Assembly: GCA_964595485.1 (NCBI GenBank)
Contig: CAZQQN010000003.1
Coordinates: forward strand, 57,054-121,053
Reading direction: 5' to 3'
DNA: 64,000 bases
Origin: CAZQQN01 sp964595485
GTDB taxonomy: Bacteria; Bacteroidota; Bacteroidia; CAILMK01; CAYYUA01
The translations under genes and the position numbers were made by a program. This document shows, in pieces, positions 53,703-63,146 of this stretch (positions within the stretch are counted from its first letter, which is position 1; each line of letters begins with the position of its first letter). The notes below the pieces were generated by a model. The model was given only the letters and a program-made list of their open reading frames with translations, was not told where the DNA came from and searched no databases.

Positions 53703-54959
53703 TTATTGCTTTCCTATTTCCCCGGCTTTTTCAAGTGCCCATTTAGCTGATACAGGTCCTATTAATTCAAAAATAAAAGTGGTAACAGCAATAGTGGTGA
53801 AGACCGTTTGACCAATTTGATCGCCAAGTGTGAGTTGAGTGGTTTCGTTTATAACCGGCCCGAGGCCTGTTAAGTTTTGCTTAAGAACAAGGGCTAACCC
53901 GATAGCAACCCCTGCTTGAGATAGTATGCCGAGACCAAGGTATTTACGTATATTATCGTGCAACCCGCCAATAGCAGCTCCCAAGTAGGAACCTGTGCTT
54001 AACCCGGCCACTCTTCCTATTATATACAGAATGCTTAAAAGGCCCAAATGCTGAAGGGCTTGTAAATGTAAGTTGGCTCCGGCCAGGGTGAAGAAAAAAA
54101 TGTAAAAAAGGGGTAGCATAATTCCGATTTCTTTTTCTTCAATTTCTCGTAAGGATTGGTGGTGTTTGTTATTGCCAATGGCTATGCCCATCACCATGCA
54201 TGAGAGGATTTCGGATAGATCAAAAAAAGCACTTAAGCCAACACCTGACAGGATAAACCCGAACGTGACCGCCATTTTATTGTTAAGGAGCTTTGCCAGT
54301 TGGATAAAAAGGATTGCCAGAGCAGCACCAAGAACAAGGCTAAAGCCTATCTTTCTAAAAGGTTCAAAGAGGGTTTGGACAAAAGTTCCGTCACCACCGG
54401 TCATGATAATTCCTTTTCCAAATGCTAAGGCAATTCCAAAAATGATAACCCCTATGGCGTCATCAAAGCCTACAACTGCGTAGAGGGCTTGTGTGAGATC
54501 ACCTTTGGCTTTATATTGGTCAATTATGGCTACTGTTCCAGCAGGGGCACTTGCCGGGGCTAAGGACCCCAGTAATAAAGCAATCGGCCAGCTACCGGTG
54601 CCAATGTAAACTAATAGGGCAACAGCAATTACAGCCAGAAATGATTCAAAGAAAATAGTGAAAATTAGTCCGCCTCCTTTTTGCCGCAGCGAATCCAAAT
54701 CCATTTCTAAGCCTATTTTAAAGGCCACAAATCCTAATATTGCTTCGGTAAGGAAATGAAGGTTACTTAATAGATTATCGGTGAGTAAATTCAGAACTGA
54801 CGGCCCAAATAAAAGCCCTATAAGCATATAGGTGACGATAACCGGGATTTTGAGTTTATCCAGGTATTTGGCTGCAAGCAAACCAATAATGGAAATAAAT
54901 CCAAAGATTAGGAGAACCGGTATATTATTTTCCGTGATATATTGAGTGATGGTATTCAT
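53703..54959 (-). CDS. CPA2 family cation:proton antiporter
   Basis: A 418-residue membrane protein with about 12 helices, related to KefB/GerN-type antiporters. Ion-binding Asp pair is in YAVVGFDDAIGVIIFG; SLAPASAPAGTVAIIDQYKAKG and the GFVAFKIGLEMDL segment are typical. It has no TrkA-N domain after the membrane part, so it is a bare transporter. It should exchange Na+ or K+ for protons; the ion cannot be told from sequence. It is alone, 191 bp upstream of the aminopeptidase gene on the same strand. Confidence 0.9.
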   Translation of the reverse strand: MNTITQYITENNIPVLLIFGFISIIGLLAAKYLDKLKIPVIVTYMLIGLLFGPSVLNLLTDNLLSNLHFLTEAILGFVAFKIGLEMDLDSLRQKGGGLIFTIFFESFLAVIAVALLVYIGTGSWPIALLLGSLAPASAPAGTVAIIDQYKAKGDLTQALYAVVGFDDAIGVIIFGIALAFGKGIIMTGGDGTFVQTLFEPFRKIGFSLVLGAALAILFIQLAKLLNNKMAVTFGFILSGVGLSAFFDLSEILSCMVMGIAIGNNKHHQSLREIEEKEIGIMLPLFYIFFFTLAGANLHLQALQHLGLLSILYIIGRVAGLSTGSYLGAAIGGLHDNIRKYLGLGILSQAGVAIGLALVLKQNLTGLGPVINETTQLTLGDQIGQTVFTTIAVTTFIFELIGPVSAKWALEKAGEIGKQ

Positions 54960-55386
54960 GAAAAGTAATGGTAATGACAGCGTAAAGTTATGTATGAGCT
55001 AAGGCATTACCAATGACAATTGTTAGTCTTCCAGGTAAATTAGCCAGTGTAACATGTAAGTCCAGTTTCCATAATTAATTGATTAAGAAGTATTAATCAG
55101 TAGTAATCAAACTGTTATAGTTGCAGGCTTTTTGGCAATTGTATTTTCCGGAAAAGCCAATCTGATTGTAGCAGGGTTAAAGTTAAGCTTTATAAACAAA
55201 AAGGAAGCAATAGAAGTTAATGGGAGCAATGGTCAAGTAGCCGCCTACAAGGCAATGACATTCAGGTTAATACTGAAGGTTCTTTACATATCTCCAACGA
55301 ATTAATTTGAAAATTTCGGAAATAACATTAACTTGTGAGCTTAGGATAAAAAAACAGAGAATAGTTTTTCACAAATAAACAGACTT
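54960..55386. other. Intergenic region with decayed coding remnant
   Basis: 427 bp between divergent antiporter and PAS kinase genes. 54960-55080 shows nothing recognisable; 55090-55310 looks like a gene fragment. No promoter was found. Confidence 0.4.
55090..55310 (+). pseudogene. Possible remnant of a secreted repetitive-strand protein (DUF2807-like)
   Basis: No ATG-started ORF exists, but one frame reads VFSGKANLIVAG, LSFINKKEAIEVNGSNGQ and VAAYKA without stop. At about 55250 the next frame continues GNDIQVNTEGSLHISNE to TGA at 55308. Joined by one frameshift, these resemble the repeated strand/turn pattern of DUF2807 (putative head-GIN) proteins. The family is a guess; the coding-like character of both frames is what the sequence shows. 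Confidence 0.35.
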
Positions 55387-58377
55387 ATGCGGGATATGGT
55401 TAGAAATGGTTCCAATCAAGCGTCCTTTATATGGTATTTAGCAGATAATTCAGTTACCAAACTCAGCACATCACTTGATGGTGCTGATAAACATATAGAA
55501 ATTCATTCTTTTATTGATATTATTAAGCTTTTTTCTCCAGAGGACCAAAAAACACTAAAAAATCAATTAGATAAAATTGGTGAAAAACCTTCTGAGCGTC
55601 TTGATTTCGATGGGTACATGGCTGATAATAGAACCTATGCTTATTTGTCGCTCTCGGAAGTCTTCGAAGGGAATAAAAGGTTTATTCAAATTTTTTATAC
55701 CAATGATTCATATAATATTGGCTTATATCATGAAATAGTGGAACAAAGTAAAGACATTTTAAGTCTCCATTACCCGGATGGTACAGTATTTTATGTGTCC
55801 CCCTCAGTTAAGGAAATTTTGGGATATAAGCCTGACGAGTTGATCGGGGCCAACTTCTACCAGGATTTGAGCCATTCTGAAGATTTATCAAAATCAGAGA
55901 TAGATTCCCGGAATAAATCTACTCAAGCCGAATTTGAAAATGGTATTGAGCACCGCCTTTTACATAAAGAAGGATATCATGTCTGGCTGGAGTCTTATAC
56001 CAGTCCTGTTTATAATGATGCGGGCGCTGTTGAAAAACTTGTGGTTTCATCAAGAGATATTACAGAAAAAAAAGCCTTAGAATTATTATTAGAGGAAACC
56101 GGGAGATTAGCAAGTGTTGGAGGTTGGCAGTATTTTCCGAAGAATGATAAACTGGAATTGACGTCTGAAACCTATCGAATACACGAAATCCCGGTGGGAA
56201 GTGAAGTTGACGTTAGTTTGGCAGTAAGCTATGCCCATCCTGACTATAAAGATCTGATAAGGGAAAAAATCAATAACCTTATAAACTACGGAGAGCCGTA
56301 TAATGTAGAAGCTAAAATCATAACAGCTAACCAAAAGGAAAAATGGGTTAGAATTAAGGGCCGAGCTGAGTTTTTGGATCAAGCCCCTTCTAAGGTTATG
56401 GGTAGCTTCCAGGATATTACTGACCGAAAGCTTACTGAAAATGAACTAAAGACCACGGAAAACAGGGCTCAACAGCTTACCGAAAATGCCTTTGATTTAA
56501 TATTCTGGCTTGATACTCAAGGATTCTTCACATACTTAAATCCGAAAGCGCTCCAAGTAACCGGCTATGAAGAAGATGAAATAATAGACCAGCATTTTGC
56601 CCAAGTAGTAGCCGAACAACATTACGAAAGTACTGCTGAGCGTTTTGCTGAACTTATCAATAAAAAAGCTGACAATGTATACCTGCAAATTCAAATTGTT
56701 AACAAAGAAGGGCTACGGTATTGGTTGGGCATTAATGTTCAATCCATACAGGCCAACGGAGAAATCCAGGAAGTCGTTGGTATAGCCAGGGATATAACTG
56801 AGCAGGTAGAGGCAGAACAAGCCTTAAAAGCTACCACGTCCCAACTTTATGCCCTTATTGAAAATCTGCAGGCCGGTATTTTGGTGGAAAGTGAGCAGCG
56901 GGAACTGATCTTTACCAATCAATACTTTGCAGACATGTTCCAACTACCTTATTCACCCTCCGAAATGAAAGGATTTGATTGTGAAGCTTTATTGCAAAAT
57001 GCAAAAGGTGATTTTGAAAACCCGGACAATTTTGAAGCAACGGTTCAATATATTGTCAAAACCCGTGAATACCGTATAGGGGAAGAGTGGAAGCTAAATG
57101 ACGGTCGAACGCTTGAAAGAGACCATGTACCAATTTACCAGGGGCAACACTTCCTTGGGCATTTATGGCATTACAATGATATTACCGAACGTAAACAAAC
57201 CGAACAGGAATTAATAGAATCCAAAGAAAAAGCCGAAAAAGCCTCAAGGGCTCAGGCGGATTTTCTTTCTACCATGAGTCACGAAATCAGGACACCGCTT
57301 AATGCTGTAATTGGTTTATCAGATGTTCTGCTACAACAAAACCCAAGGGAAGAGCAGGTCGAAAACCTTAAAGTACTGAAATTTTCTGGTGAAAACCTGC
57401 TTAACCTTATCAATGATATCCTGGACTTTAATAAGATCGAAGCAGGTAAAATTGAAATCAATGAAGAGCCATTTAATTTAAATGAATTGATTAAAGGGCT
57501 TCAAAAAACACATACTTTCAAGGCTGAAGAGAAAGGGCTTAAGCTTAAGTACCTGGCTGATAGTAATATCCCTGATTACCTGTTAGGAGATAAAACCCGT
57601 ATTTCTCAGGTTTTAAACAACCTCATCAGTAATGCACTAAAATTCACCCATGAGGGGAGCGTCACTATTGAGACCGAAAAGTTGCTGGAAACAGAATCCG
57701 ATGCAACGGTATATTTTGCTGTGGTGGATACTGGTATTGGGATTCCGGAAGATAAACTTAACACCGTTTTCAATAGCTTTACGCAGGCTCATTCGTCCAC
57801 TAATGGCCAATATGGCGGTACAGGCTTAGGTTTATCTATCACTAAAAGACTTTTGAACCTAATGAACAGCGATATAAAAGCTCAGAGTGAAGCTCATGCC
57901 GGTACGCGGTTCGAGTTTACCATTACTTTCCCGAAACCTGATGATCAATCGCTCGAGCAATTAACCGCCAATGTTGAGATTTACCCTAATCAAAAGCAAC
58001 TTGATAAAAAGCGGGTTCTATTGGTTGAGGATAATCAGATGAATGTGTTTATGGCTAAACAAATTCTTGAAAATTGGGGTATGGAGGTAATTGTAAGCTA
58101 TGACGGCCCAGCAGCTGTTGAACAGGTAAAGACAAGTCATTTTGACATCATTTTAATGGATCTCCAAATGCCTGAAATGAACGGCTATGAAGCAACGCGA
58201 AAAATCCGTGAAATAGGAGGTACTGAATCTATCCCGATCATAGCCCTTACGGCTTCAGCCCTTATGGAAGTAGAGTGGGAAGTCTATAATGCCGGTATGA
58301 ATGAGTACGTTACTAAACCGTTTAACCCTGACGACCTCTATAATAAGATTCTGAAAACCATGAATAAGACACAATGA
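55387..58377 (+). CDS. Hybrid sensor histidine kinase with four PAS domains and a receiver
   Basis: A 996-residue cytoplasmic kinase with no membrane helix. Order: N-terminal sensor-like region (1-115), PAS domains beginning near residues 118, 237 (GRLASVGGWQYFPKN), 363 and 482, HisKA with MSHEIRTPLNAV (His632), HATPase with NNLISNALKFTH, VDTGIGIPEDKL and GGTGLGLSITKRL, then a REC domain with LMDLQMPEMNG (Asp925) and a C-terminal VTKPF. A phosphorelay from His632 to Asp925 is expected; there is no HPt domain and none nearby. It is convergent with another PAS kinase and shares its unusual GGWQY PAS. Confidence 0.93.
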   Translation: MRDMVRNGSNQASFIWYLADNSVTKLSTSLDGADKHIEIHSFIDIIKLFSPEDQKTLKNQLDKIGEKPSERLDFDGYMADNRTYAYLSLSEVFEGNKRFIQIFYTNDSYNIGLYHEIVEQSKDILSLHYPDGTVFYVSPSVKEILGYKPDELIGANFYQDLSHSEDLSKSEIDSRNKSTQAEFENGIEHRLLHKEGYHVWLESYTSPVYNDAGAVEKLVVSSRDITEKKALELLLEETGRLASVGGWQYFPKNDKLELTSETYRIHEIPVGSEVDVSLAVSYAHPDYKDLIREKINNLINYGEPYNVEAKIITANQKEKWVRIKGRAEFLDQAPSKVMGSFQDITDRKLTENELKTTENRAQQLTENAFDLIFWLDTQGFFTYLNPKALQVTGYEEDEIIDQHFAQVVAEQHYESTAERFAELINKKADNVYLQIQIVNKEGLRYWLGINVQSIQANGEIQEVVGIARDITEQVEAEQALKATTSQLYALIENLQAGILVESEQRELIFTNQYFADMFQLPYSPSEMKGFDCEALLQNAKGDFENPDNFEATVQYIVKTREYRIGEEWKLNDGRTLERDHVPIYQGQHFLGHLWHYNDITERKQTEQELIESKEKAEKASRAQADFLSTMSHEIRTPLNAVIGLSDVLLQQNPREEQVENLKVLKFSGENLLNLINDILDFNKIEAGKIEINEEPFNLNELIKGLQKTHTFKAEEKGLKLKYLADSNIPDYLLGDKTRISQVLNNLISNALKFTHEGSVTIETEKLLETESDATVYFAVVDTGIGIPEDKLNTVFNSFTQAHSSTNGQYGGTGLGLSITKRLLNLMNSDIKAQSEAHAGTRFEFTITFPKPDDQSLEQLTANVEIYPNQKQLDKKRVLLVEDNQMNVFMAKQILENWGMEVIVSYDGPAAVEQVKTSHFDIILMDLQMPEMNGYEATRKIREIGGTESIPIIALTASALMEVEWEVYNAGMNEYVTKPFNPDDLYNKILKTMNKTQ

Positions 58378-58506
58378 GGGTAGAGGTAAACATGTATTAA
58401 AAAATCTGTTGTCAAACTATTCCGAAAGGCATTTTTCAGGGATTGGCTTAAAAATTTTCGGAATAAGCACTACATGGTATTTATTAGGAAAATCTTGAGA
58501 ACCCGC

Positions 58507-61500
58507 CTATTTATGCTGAAAATCTTCCAAATAGATGAAAAAGGTAGTTCCTTTATTAATCTTGCTATCTACCACTATTTTGGAGTTGAGCGATTTTACC
58601 AGTTTATTGACTACATATAATCCTTTCCCCTTTCCTGGAGTATTTGGATCAAGCTTCTTGTAGAAATTAAATACCTTCCTGCCATCCTTTTCCGTATTAA
58701 AGCCAATGCCATTATCAGTTACTGATAAACCAATATAGCCTTCAATTTTTTCCGTTTTCACAACAATATGAGGCGTCCTATCCGGGGCCTGAAATTTCAA
58801 GGCATTCTCCAAGAGTTCATGCAAAATATTTTGTAAGGTTACCCTTACGTGATATATTTTCGGGGCAGCAGTAAAATCCCCTTCAATTTTTGCACCCGAC
58901 TCCTCAATAACGTTGGCTAAGCTAAGCTTAACCCTTTTTAGGATATCCTGAAAATCAACTTTTTCCTTGGGCTGTTCCAATTGATTTTTCCGGGAAACGA
59001 TATCGGCCAGGTCACTGACAGTTCCATCAAGTTCGTAAACGGCGGATTGCATTTTTTCAAAAACCGGTTGGCTTAAACCATCCTCCATACCATCCCCATC
59101 CAACAATTCTAAGAGGCCTTTAAGGTTAGCTATTGGGGAACGCAGGTTATGGGAAGTGATATAGGCAAACTGCTCTAATTCTTGGTTGGCCCTTAACAAT
59201 TCATTAGTTTGGTCACGAAGGGCCTTTTCATTGTTTTTTCGTTCTGAGATGTCCTGGTAAACATGAAAAGTACCAACTGGCTTATCATCAATATAAATGG
59301 GAACGCCTGTAATATAAACCGGGATTTCATTGCCGTCCTTATCTTGCCTCTGAGATTCAATAGCATAAGGCCTATTGTTAAGGGTTTCATGCGAAATTTT
59401 ATCGGACTCTTCCTCCTTTCCTTCAGGAACTATTAAAGCTTTTGGGTTGGAGCCTAAAATTGCTTTTTTATCCCATTTAAAAATACTCTCAAAGGCCTGG
59501 TTGCAAGCTTGAATATTATATTCCGGGTCTAAGAGAATCAGGCCTGCTGCTGAATTTTGGAAAAGCTGCCGGAAATATTGCTCATTTAACTTGTAAGATT
59601 CCATCAAATTCCGCCATTCATCAATATCCTGCCCGGTATTGATAACTTGTACGACATGGCCGTTCTCATCCCGCTTAAAAGGCGCGTGAACCATTTGAAT
59701 CCACTTATAAGTGCCATCGCTTGTTTGAATCCTCACCTGTGTTTGGTTAATTTCACCATCTTCCAGTGTTTGATCTTTTTCCAAAAATTCCCTATAATAT
59801 CTGACATCATCCGGGTGAACACAACTTTCAATGAAATGCCCCTGCATGGCATTTAATTCACGGATTCCGTAACCGGTAAAATCCTTTGACCTTCCGTTTT
59901 CGTAAATGAACTGCCCTGTCCTCAAATCAATGATTGTAATAAGTGTAGGTGAGTTTTCATTGACTTTTTGCATGAAATACCGGTACTCCTCAAGAGCCTC
60001 TTCAGCCTGCTTCCGTTCCGTTATGTCAATTAACGAACCCAAAATGGCCCATTCCCCACCATACATGATTTGCGTACTATGAAGCTCCCCATGCCTTAAT
60101 TCAGTATTAGCTGCGTAAAAGCGGAACTGATCAAAATTACTTTCAAACGAATCATGACTCCCTGCTAACCTACTTTTTATAGCTTCCTGGTCATCAGGAT
60201 GAGCCATTTTTAGCAACTTATCACTGCCCTGGAGTTCTTCCAAGGAACAGCCGGTGATTTCAGCCAAACGAGGGTTGGCATATTGAAGCTTTCCATCCTG
60301 AAATAAGAATATTCCAATAACAGCTCCCTCAGAAAGGGCCCGAAATTTTTCCTCGGATTCCTGGAGTGCCTCCTTGGCCGCTTTTTCCTCTGTCACATCC
60401 AAGGCAAATGAATAAATGACATCTTTTTCATCATCCTTGATGCCAAATCCTTCCAATCTTTTGTAATCACCATTCTTACAGAGCAAATAATTTTCAAATT
60501 GGTCTGATACTTTTTGTTTTTCTGCCTGAGCCATCATTTTTTGGGTCAGTTCTTGGTAATCCGGATGGATGATATCAGATAAATTCATTTTTTGAAGCTC
60601 TTCCTGAGACCATCCCAGCACCCGTGTCCAGGCTTCATTGGTATGTTCCACTTTTCCCTGGTCAAGGATAGTCATCAGTTCCATAGCATTACCAAAGAGC
60701 CTATCCCTGGCTATTTCCGCTTCTTTTTCCTCGGTAATTTCCTGCACAGCACCCCCTATCCGGTATACTCGCTGGTCGATGTAATAAGCCTTACCTTTTA
60801 CCTGCATCCACTTAACTTTGCCATTAACACGCAACTTGAATGTCCGGTCAAAAGGCGTCCCGTAATCAATCAAATTACGCATGCACTTTTCGGCAACAGG
60901 CTTGTATTCCGTGTCATGTAATGTCATAATATCTTCTACATCAGGGGAATAATCCGGGCCCATTTCTATTAAATCCTTAACTTTAGGGCTGAGTAACAGG
61001 GAATCTTTCTCTGGGTCATACTGCCATCCTCCCAAATTAGCCATTTCCTGGGCTTCGTCTAATATATTTTTCAATTCCAGCTCATGGGTGACCTCGCTGG
61101 TAATACTTTGAATTTGTTCGGCTTCCGGATAGTCATCCCCTAACGGAATGAAACTTGACTCCAGCCATAAGACATCCCCCCTTTTACTCCGAATACGAAA
61201 ACAAGCGTTTTTGATAGCCTCACCCTTTGAGATCCGCTGAAGGATGTTATTCATAAAATCCTGATCAGCTCTGTGAATAAAACCGAAAGGTGACCGACCT
61301 ACTACTTCATGGGGTTCATAGCCTGTTTCCGTAGCGGTTGAAGGCGAGGCATAGCTAAAGGTCCCATCCGGGTAGTGCTGGGCTAGCATATCACCGGTAT
61401 TTTCAGCTATCCGGCGATACTTCTCGGCTTGCATTTGACTTTCTCGCTCAGCTGCCTTCCGTTTTGATATATCAATCAGGATAATTTCGATGGCTTGTTT

Positions 61501-62580
61501 ACCTTGGTAAAAACAGGGTATACCCGTAATTTGCACCTCTTTTTCCTGGCCATCAATAGAAATTATTGACCCTTCTCTGGGTACAACCTCTTTTCCTTTT
61601 TCCAGAAGGCCTATAATATGGGCTTGAACTTTTTCCTGGGAATCAGACCTGATAAACCGAAACAGGTCTTTTTCGACTAACTCAGCAGGGCTGTCATAGC
61701 CTGCTAAATCAGCGACTTCCTGGTTGGCATAGAGGATTTTTTCCTTATTATGAATGGCAATGCCGACCGGTATATCACCTAAGTACTGGGTTAAGCGGAC
61801 CTCGCTTTTTTCAAATTGCTGTTCCAACCTTCGCTGCTCGGAAACGTCCCTTTGCACCGCTAAATAATGGTTGATTTTTCCATTGTTGTCTTTTAGCGGT
61901 GTTGTTTCCCACTGAAGGATGTAAGGCGTTCCATCTTTCTTGTAATTGATGACTTCACCTTCATAGCTTTCCCCTTTCTGAAGACTTTGTTTTAGCCGGT
62001 TAAGTTCTGAACGACTGGTTTCCTCACCCTGTAACAGGCGAGGCGTTTTACCAATTACTTCGCTTGGTTCATATCCCGTTAACCGGGTAAAACCCGGGTT
62101 GACATAAACGATTTTGGGACCTGGCTTATCAAGCTGGGCATCGGTTATCAGGATTGATTCCTGGGTTTGGTTGACTGCCTCAATCAATTCCTGATGGAGG
62201 AGCGTAACGCTTTCGTTGGTAAGGGGCCGGTCAAGGTGGATCATCATGTAACACCCTTGAAAATAACCTTCCGTTATAACAGGGTTCAAATCCACCGGGT
62301 AATATCCATGCAATTGACCATAATTTATGACACTTTCCTCAACCATGGGCTGCCCATTCCTTAAATTAGATTGAAGATTTTCAGCATCCAACCCTTGAAA
62401 ACCCTCTAATACTTGATTCAAGTTTTCTCCTTCAATATCGGAAAGGGTAAAACCAGTAGCTTACAGGAGTGCCGGATTAGCATCAATTACTTTTAAGCCC
62501 TCATTTAATTCTATCATTCCTTGAGAGCATACCTGCCATAAGGTTTTATCGCCTTCATTTACCTTACGCCCATTTGACAT
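58507..62580 (-). pseudogene. Multi-PAS histidine kinase with an in-frame TAA in its first PAS domain
   Basis: The frame from the ATG at 62580 encodes MSNGRKVNEGDKTLW and then a PAS start (GMIELNEGLKVIDANPALL), stops at TAA (62463-62461, codon 40), and resumes in the same frame with ATGFTLSDIEGENLNQVL. The full length would be 1357 codons. About nine PAS domains follow, then HisKA with YITSHNLRSPIAN (His1144 in this numbering), HATPase with LLENALKFQ, VTDNGIGFN and GKGKGLYVV. There is no receiver domain or membrane helix. The rest of the frame is intact, so this is either a nonsense mutation, a sequencing error or readthrough. A shortened product from an internal start (for example TTG at 62421) is possible. 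Confidence 0.75.
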
Positions 62581-62901
62581 CCTATAAGTGTTTTAGTTAC
62601 GCTTGTGGCCCTTAAAATGGAGATAAAGAAAGTTGCTAAAATAAACAATTTATAGAAAATCGATCATTTTAATTGACACTTATTTTATGAAAAGCATCTG
62701 TCAGCAGTTTGTAACCCTATGAAGAACTGATGCCAGATTTTCTCCTGTTTTGCGTTTATAACTTTTTCATGTTTCTTCATTGGATTACTTTGTTCCTTAT
62801 GGCAGTTTTTTCCCTTATTGATTGAAGGCTAATTATCAAATGCTTCTTTTTAAAAATGATAGTTTAGCAGATTAAATTCAATGGTTAATTACACCTTGAA
62901 A

Positions 62902-62929
62902 AACTAACCCGATTGTAGTAGGGTTAGTT
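62902..62929. repeat. Perfect inverted repeat, terminator-like, in divergent spacer
   Basis: AACTAACCC and GGGTTAGTT form a 9-bp perfect stem with a 10-nt loop (GATTGTAGTA), with T runs on both strands. It lies where no adjacent gene points toward it, so its role is unclear. Confidence 0.6.
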
Positions 62930-63043
62930 GAGTTTTTTAAACCGTAATAGCTGTGAGTTTTAGGACTTAACCGAATCGAACTTATTGCTAATCTTGTATG
63001 AGGGCGTAACCCCGTAGCACCGTTTAATTTAAAATTTTTAATG

Positions 63044-63077
63044 TTGGAACATTTTTTTCTAAAATTTTTTAGATTTG
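63044..63077 (+). promoter_or_regulatory. Possible promoter of repeat protein
   Basis: TTG (63044-63046), 23 bp, and TAGATTTG (63070-63077) match the consensus, though the spacer is about 3 bp long. It lies 70 bp before the ATG at 63147. Confidence 0.4.
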
Positions 63078-63146
63078 CAAGTAAGTGATTGGGAGAGAAA
63101 CAAAATAGTAATTCTTGATTTTGTCAAAGGAATAAAATGGAAAGGG

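Larger units (their letters stand above)
62581..63146. other. Intergenic region between PAS kinase and repeat protein
   Basis: 566 bp between divergent genes. It holds a hairpin at 62902-62929 and a weak promoter for the repeat protein at 63044-63077. No other ORF or RNA was recognised. Confidence 0.5.

Noticed and set aside
60592..60921. Plus-strand ORF of 109 codons opposite the multi-PAS kinase
   Set aside because: Antisense shadow of the kinase; no recognised motif and no promoter.
62000..62160. Second PAS of the minus-strand kinase as a LOV photosensor, because of GKTPRLLQG
   Set aside because: LOV domains need Cys in GxNCRFLQ; here the position is Pro, so no flavin-cysteinyl adduct can form. 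It is an ordinary PAS domain.
55163..62926. GATTGTAGCAGGGTTA (55165 region) and GATTGTAGTAGGGTTA (62911 region) as a possible duplicated element flanking the two kinases
   Set aside because: The shared part is about 16 bp with one mismatch and is AT-rich; a few such matches are expected by chance in 64 kb.
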